From: Chara braunii | Lineage: Eukaryota; Streptophyta; Charophyceae; Charales; Characeae | Assembly: GCA_003427395.1 (NCBI GenBank) | Contig: BFEA01000160.1 | Span: 1,743,231-1,765,599, forward strand | Direction of reading: 5' to 3' | Length of the DNA: 22,369 nt | Shown here: piece after piece, positions 18,638-22,369 of the stretch | Position numbering within the stretch: position 1 is the stretch's first letter | Layout of the letters: the number at the start of each line of letters is the position of its first letter | Notes under the pieces: model-generated | The model's database searches: none | What the model was told of the DNA's origin: nothing | Seen by the model: the letters and a program-made list of their open reading frames with translations, nothing else | Translations under genes and position numbers: made by a program

Positions 18638-20496
18638 CTAGAGAAAGGTCCCTGGTACGTGTGCCAGAACCTGTGGCGCCAGATCCGCAATGGCCTGCAC
18701 AACCCGTCGCCTCACCGTGCGATTCCCGGGACCCCTCATCACCAGATGGGTTTCGGTATACGACCTTCGCTCCTTCTTGAGCACCACGATGACGAGGAAA
18801 TGGTACATTACATTCGGCCGCTGGCCGCTGGCCGGCCTTGTAGATGAGCGTTCTTGCTAGTCTGGCCGCGACCCATCCTTCAAATGGCGGCTCCAGATAT
18901 GGCTCCCATGCAGGATCAGGACGTGGGGCCCCCTCGATCGTTTCGAGCCTGATTTTTGCGAGCTCCACCATGAATGCGACATCCGTCGGGTGGACCGCCT
19001 GGCTCAGAGGAACTGCTAACGTCAATGACCGGGGCACGCCTTGGTGGCTGGCAGAAGCGGAAAGGTCATGCGAGGATGCTGGGTCTGGGTGCGGGATATG
19101 GTACTCCTCCCATTCCTCCTCCTGCTGCTGCTGCTGACGGACCAGCTCCATCAAGATTGAGATCGAGATGAAGTGGCGGTGGTGGTATCGACTCCGGAGG
19201 GCTTCAGCCTAACCGAAATCTGCTTGACCCTGCTCCTTCTCCCGGCGGAGGTCCCTCGATTGGTGTAGCCTTGCTCTCCATAATGCAATCTGGCTTCCGC
19301 ATCGCTCGGCCTGGTACACCTCTTCTCCGGGTCCCACTCGGCTTCCTTGCGCCTCCGACGATGGTTGTCGACGTCTCTTCTTGGGCGTCTTCCTGAGGGT
19401 CCTTGAGGCTACTGGCTTGGGATAGGATGAGGGGGGCCACGACGACCTCCTGTCAGCGATGCTAAACACCTTTTCTCCCTCTCGCGCGATATAGTCCGGT
19501 ATCACCATCGCGTGGTAGGATCGTTGCAGAGCCGATGCTGTTCGCAGGCGAAGTTGGAGATTTTCCTCTTCGTTGGCGATCACTTGCGCGATAGACAAGA
19601 ATTCGATATGGATGAGCTCCACAACTCCGGCCTGCTCGTTCCGATTTCCCCGAATGGGTACAATGTGACCGTACCCTGAGCTCCTTCTTCTCCGGCTTCG
19701 GCCGCGAAATGACGTAGTACACACGCAGATTCTCGGCGATATTGTGCTCGTCGTACAACACGGCAAACCGGAACATGCCCAACACCACCGATCGATACAG
19801 TGGCCGATGTAATTCCCACGCGTCCTCGTCAACTTGCGGCAGCGGCTCCACGTCTTTCAGCTCTACCAGGTACTCTGAGACCGTTGCGCATGGGGTAGGG
19901 GCTCTCCATAAGTTGATAGGGGAGGCTGGTGTAAGAAAAGAAGGGAGGCATCTAGTATGAGGGAGGGGTAATGGCTTGGATGTTGAGGGGATCAGCAGGC
20001 GGGAGAAGCGCAGGCAGCTGAGGCCCTAGTGCCAGTGGTCTGTTCGGCGCCCGTCTCAACAGCGTGTGGTAAGGCGTGAATCGATGGCCCCTTCCGTGCA
20101 CACACGTCACCGATCTCGCCACCTGCGCCGCATACCCTCGCAGAAAGTTCCACACCGGTTCTCGGTGTCGATCGTCCAGGAGAGTCAAATCGCCGATGAA
20201 GGTGGCGACGCTGTGCACAAAATTGGCGGCCACCTGAAGCGTGCGGAACTCGATGAAGACCCTGGTGGTTTCTTGGCCAAGCAGTTGCGTAATGTCCACG
20301 TATATTCCTGCGTATGTCACTCATTCGCTCAGGAGCGAGTACGTGGCCAGATCTGCGATGTTGGGCTCAGGCACATTCACCTGTTGGACGTCGTATAGTA
20401 GCTGCCGATCATCATTGAATCGATGCCCCAAGAGATAATCCACGATTGGCATTTGAAAATGTTGAACTGGCTCATTCCCCTGCTGGTGCTGGCTCA
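18638..20496 (-). pseudogene. Unrecognised frameshifted coding relic downstream of integrase
   Basis: I do not recognise the family. From an ATG at 20496 (MSQHQQGNEPVQHF) the first frame runs to TAG 19952 with a TGA at 20321, and reads like a folded protein (VDYLLGHRFNDDRQLLYD, TYAGIYVDITQLLGQ, EFRTLQVAANFVHSVATF). Protein-like text then continues in other frames: EYLVELKDVEPLPQVDEDAW and GMFRFAVLYDEHNIAENLR (to about 19690), IHIEFLSIAQVIANEEENL (about 19560-19610), a basic/Pro-rich linker (about 19204-19440), MVELAKIRLETIEGAPRPDP (about 18910-18970), and a Val/Arg-rich end near 18640-18800 stopping at TAG 18638. At least four frame changes are needed. It lies on the same strand as, and 25 bp downstream of, the integrase relic, so it may be an extra ORF of that retroelement; a decayed or spliced host gene is the alternative. 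Confidence 0.5.
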
Positions 20497-20520
20497 TCCT
20501 ACGTGATTGAGTCCTCAACC

Positions 20521-21810
20521 TCAAACGGCGAAGCGGATTGAAAGGAGGAAGAAGAAGAAGCAAGGGAGGACAAGGAAGCAGAGGGAGAAGGCCTGGACGG
20601 GGCCGGAGCCTGCTCGCGATCCAACGAGGGCTGGAATAGACGAAGGGCTGCAGCGTGGCGAGTCAGCGGCCTGGCCTGCGTGTTGTGCCGGCCCCTGCTG
20701 GGGGATCATCTTCACGGAGTGTTGGCCTTGTGCGCCAACTTGCATCACCTCGTAAATGTCAGTGTAGCGAGGATGGATCTTGGAGGAGCGCGCAGGTTTC
20801 CGTACTTGCACTAGATCCGCGATCTTATAGCGGGGCAGGGGATCAGTGGGGGCATGTCAGTTCTCGTAACCTCTGATATGCCGCTCGTGCGTCAGATCCA
20901 CGGCCCTCTGTCACCTTCGGGCTAACGTGAGGTAGGTCCTAACCATCAGATCCATGTAATACTGGGCCTTTTCTCGGTGTTGAGCCCAAGTCGCTCTAAC
21001 TTCCGTACCCACTAAAGGTGACAGCTGCACCCGGGGGATACTACTGGTTCTCAGTTGAAATGGGGACACCCTTGTACTGCCATGTGGGGTAGCCCGATAG
21101 ACGGCCAAGATGTGGTCGACTATGACAGGCCAAGGCCTGGTATCTCCCACAATGATGTTCCATCTAAGGGTAGTCTTTATCATTCGATTGGTATTCTCTA
21201 TGAGCCCGTTGGCCTGTGGCCAGTGCCCTGGCAAGTACAAAATCTTAGCATCGGCCCTTACGAGATGTCGCTCTACCTTCCCTTGGAATTCCGACCTGTT
21301 ATCCATGTGGACCTCTTTTACGTCCAAATGCATGCATAAAAAGCGATTAATGTACCGGGCCACTTCTTGCGAGTCCCGACTAGTCATAGGATAGGCCTCG
21401 ATCCATTTGGAGAAATGATCGACGACAACTAGAAGGACATAAAGCTCACCCTGATCGACTGGGCCTCTCGGTACGTTGATATCCATCGTATCGATGCTAA
21501 CTCGTTGGAAGGGGCATTCTACCCTAATCGGTACCATCGTTCGGGGCATCTTTACCGGCGCCTTATCGGCCGCACAGGCCGGGCAATTCCGGACGATGTA
21601 TCTTACATCCTCCTGAATTCCCGACCAATACCATCCGTTTTTCTCTATAGCTTTTTATGTGTACTTGACTGCGAAATGGACCGCATCCTCTTTGTGGGCA
21701 GCTCGTGTCCAATCGAACCCAGCGAGAGGGTGTGGAATCGTCAGCCAACTATACCCTGTGTGTCCGAAAATGGATTCAACGAGGGTCAACGTTGAAAAAT
21801 TGAATGCGCG
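20521..21810 (-). pseudogene. Ty3/gypsy integrase relic
   Basis: Integrase of a second LTR-retrotransposon lineage. The zinc-binding domain is legible: histidines in RAAHKEDAVHF (about 21680) and cysteines in NCPACAADK (about 21574-21585). The catalytic core starts near 21549: D20 in RVSIDTMDI, D83 in VHMDNRSEF and E118 in PQANGLIEN, with 34 residues between the last two. The usual DNGSEF reads DNRSEF here. The SH3-like C-terminal domain is YKIADLVQVRKPARSSKIHPRY (about 20775-20840), followed by a Gln/Pro/Ser-rich tail. The single frame has TAA 21655, TGA 20911 and TGA 20857 but no frameshift. It begins after a TAA at 21811, so reverse transcriptase and RNase H are missing. Confidence 0.88.
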
Positions 21811-22106
21811 TTAAATTCGCGTTTAATTCCCGTTCAAACGCGCGTTGGACGCGAATGAACGGGGCCCACGAACCCTAGTTTTGCGCTTTTGGGGGGGGGG
21901 TTCGGGTGTTCTGAAGGTGTGGGGTGGTAGTGTCCGTTGTCGGGTACCACCCCCTGCATTCATTTTTTTTTTTATAAAATAAAATAAAAAAAAACGCGTG
22001 AACCTACGTGGCACCCTGGGCCACAGATCCCACGGCCCAGTGAGGGCGCGCGCGGGAAATCGGCGCGCGGCCTCGGCCTGCACACGTCCTCCTCTAGAGG
22101 ACTGCG
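21811..22106. other. GC-rich spacer with CGCGTT-type palindromes
   Basis: 21811-21860 contains several GCGCGTT/AACGCGC words in both orientations and can form a weak hairpin. A run of ten G lies near 21890 and an A/T run at 21963-21994. No gene was seen. The sharp change from integrase to this DNA at 21811 marks the truncation point of the retroelement. Confidence 0.4.
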
Positions 22107-22200
22107 CATTCAAAAATATATATATATTTTTTTTGGGGGGGGTGATTTTTTATGAGTGAGAAAATTAATTAAAAAAATGGATTTTTTTTTATTTTTTTTT

Positions 22201-22273
<73 letters not shown>

Positions 22274-22282
22274 AAATGATTG

Positions 22283-22349
<67 letters not shown>

Positions 22350-22369
22350 GTTGGTTGGGGGAGGGTCGT
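22107..22369. repeat. Low-complexity DNA and (GATT)n microsatellite
   Basis: An AT run, T runs and a G run (22107-22202) are followed by about 35 GATT units at 22203-22344 with occasional GGTT and GAT variants, then a GGTT-rich end. Confidence 0.95.

Noticed and set aside
22203-22344. GATT repeats as a telomere-like array at the window end
   Set aside because: The unit is a 4-bp microsatellite, unlike TTTAGGG-type telomeric repeats.

Overview
The window looks like nuclear DNA of a plant-lineage eukaryote built almost entirely of decayed, nested mobile elements. No intact host gene, rRNA, tRNA or CRISPR array could be supported. The reverse transcriptase and zinc-knuckle reading frames resemble repeat families I recall from charophyte algae such as Chara. 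That is memory, not a search, so the organism call is an inference.

Left to right: 3-2033 (+) is the 3' part of a Ty3/gypsy pol gene (end of RNase H, integrase, basic tail) in one frame with many stops and no frameshift. 2034-4549 is AT-rich and degenerate repeat DNA without a recognisable gene. 4550-5776 holds two foldback elements of one family, a poly-A tract and one arm of a larger foldback. 5777-10342 is a Penelope-like retroelement (PLE) on the minus strand: direct terminal repeats (pLTRs), a zinc-knuckle/coiled-coil ORF and a PLE-type reverse transcriptase. Both pLTRs carry a 49-nt motif that folds as a type I hammerhead ribozyme on the element's coding strand. An ambiguous base (n) at 10343 is followed by an exact copy of 4868-6150, so this junction may be an assembly artefact.

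10939-12739 is a large foldback element. Its left arm is split by a third PLE pLTR (third ribozyme copy) and its right arm by a 429-bp Harbinger-like MITE whose empty site is visible in the other arm. 13190-13840 has four copies of an ~80-bp unit. 14158-14792 has A-rich tracts and a 48-bp tandem repeat between inverted arms. 15329-15852 is a foldback with a second Harbinger-like MITE nested inside. 15853-18400 is GC-rich DNA without a recognised gene. 18638-20496 (-) is an unrecognised, frameshifted protein-coding relic just downstream of a second Ty3-type integrase relic (20521-21810, -). The window ends in low-complexity DNA with a long GATT microsatellite.

The most interesting system is the PLE: three copies of a hammerhead ribozyme in pLTRs, linked to a zinc-knuckle/coiled-coil leader ORF and a reverse transcriptase with no visible GIY-YIG endonuclease. 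A second theme is that the integrase and PLE frames carry many nonsense codons but almost no indels, as expected of cytosine deamination in silenced transposons.
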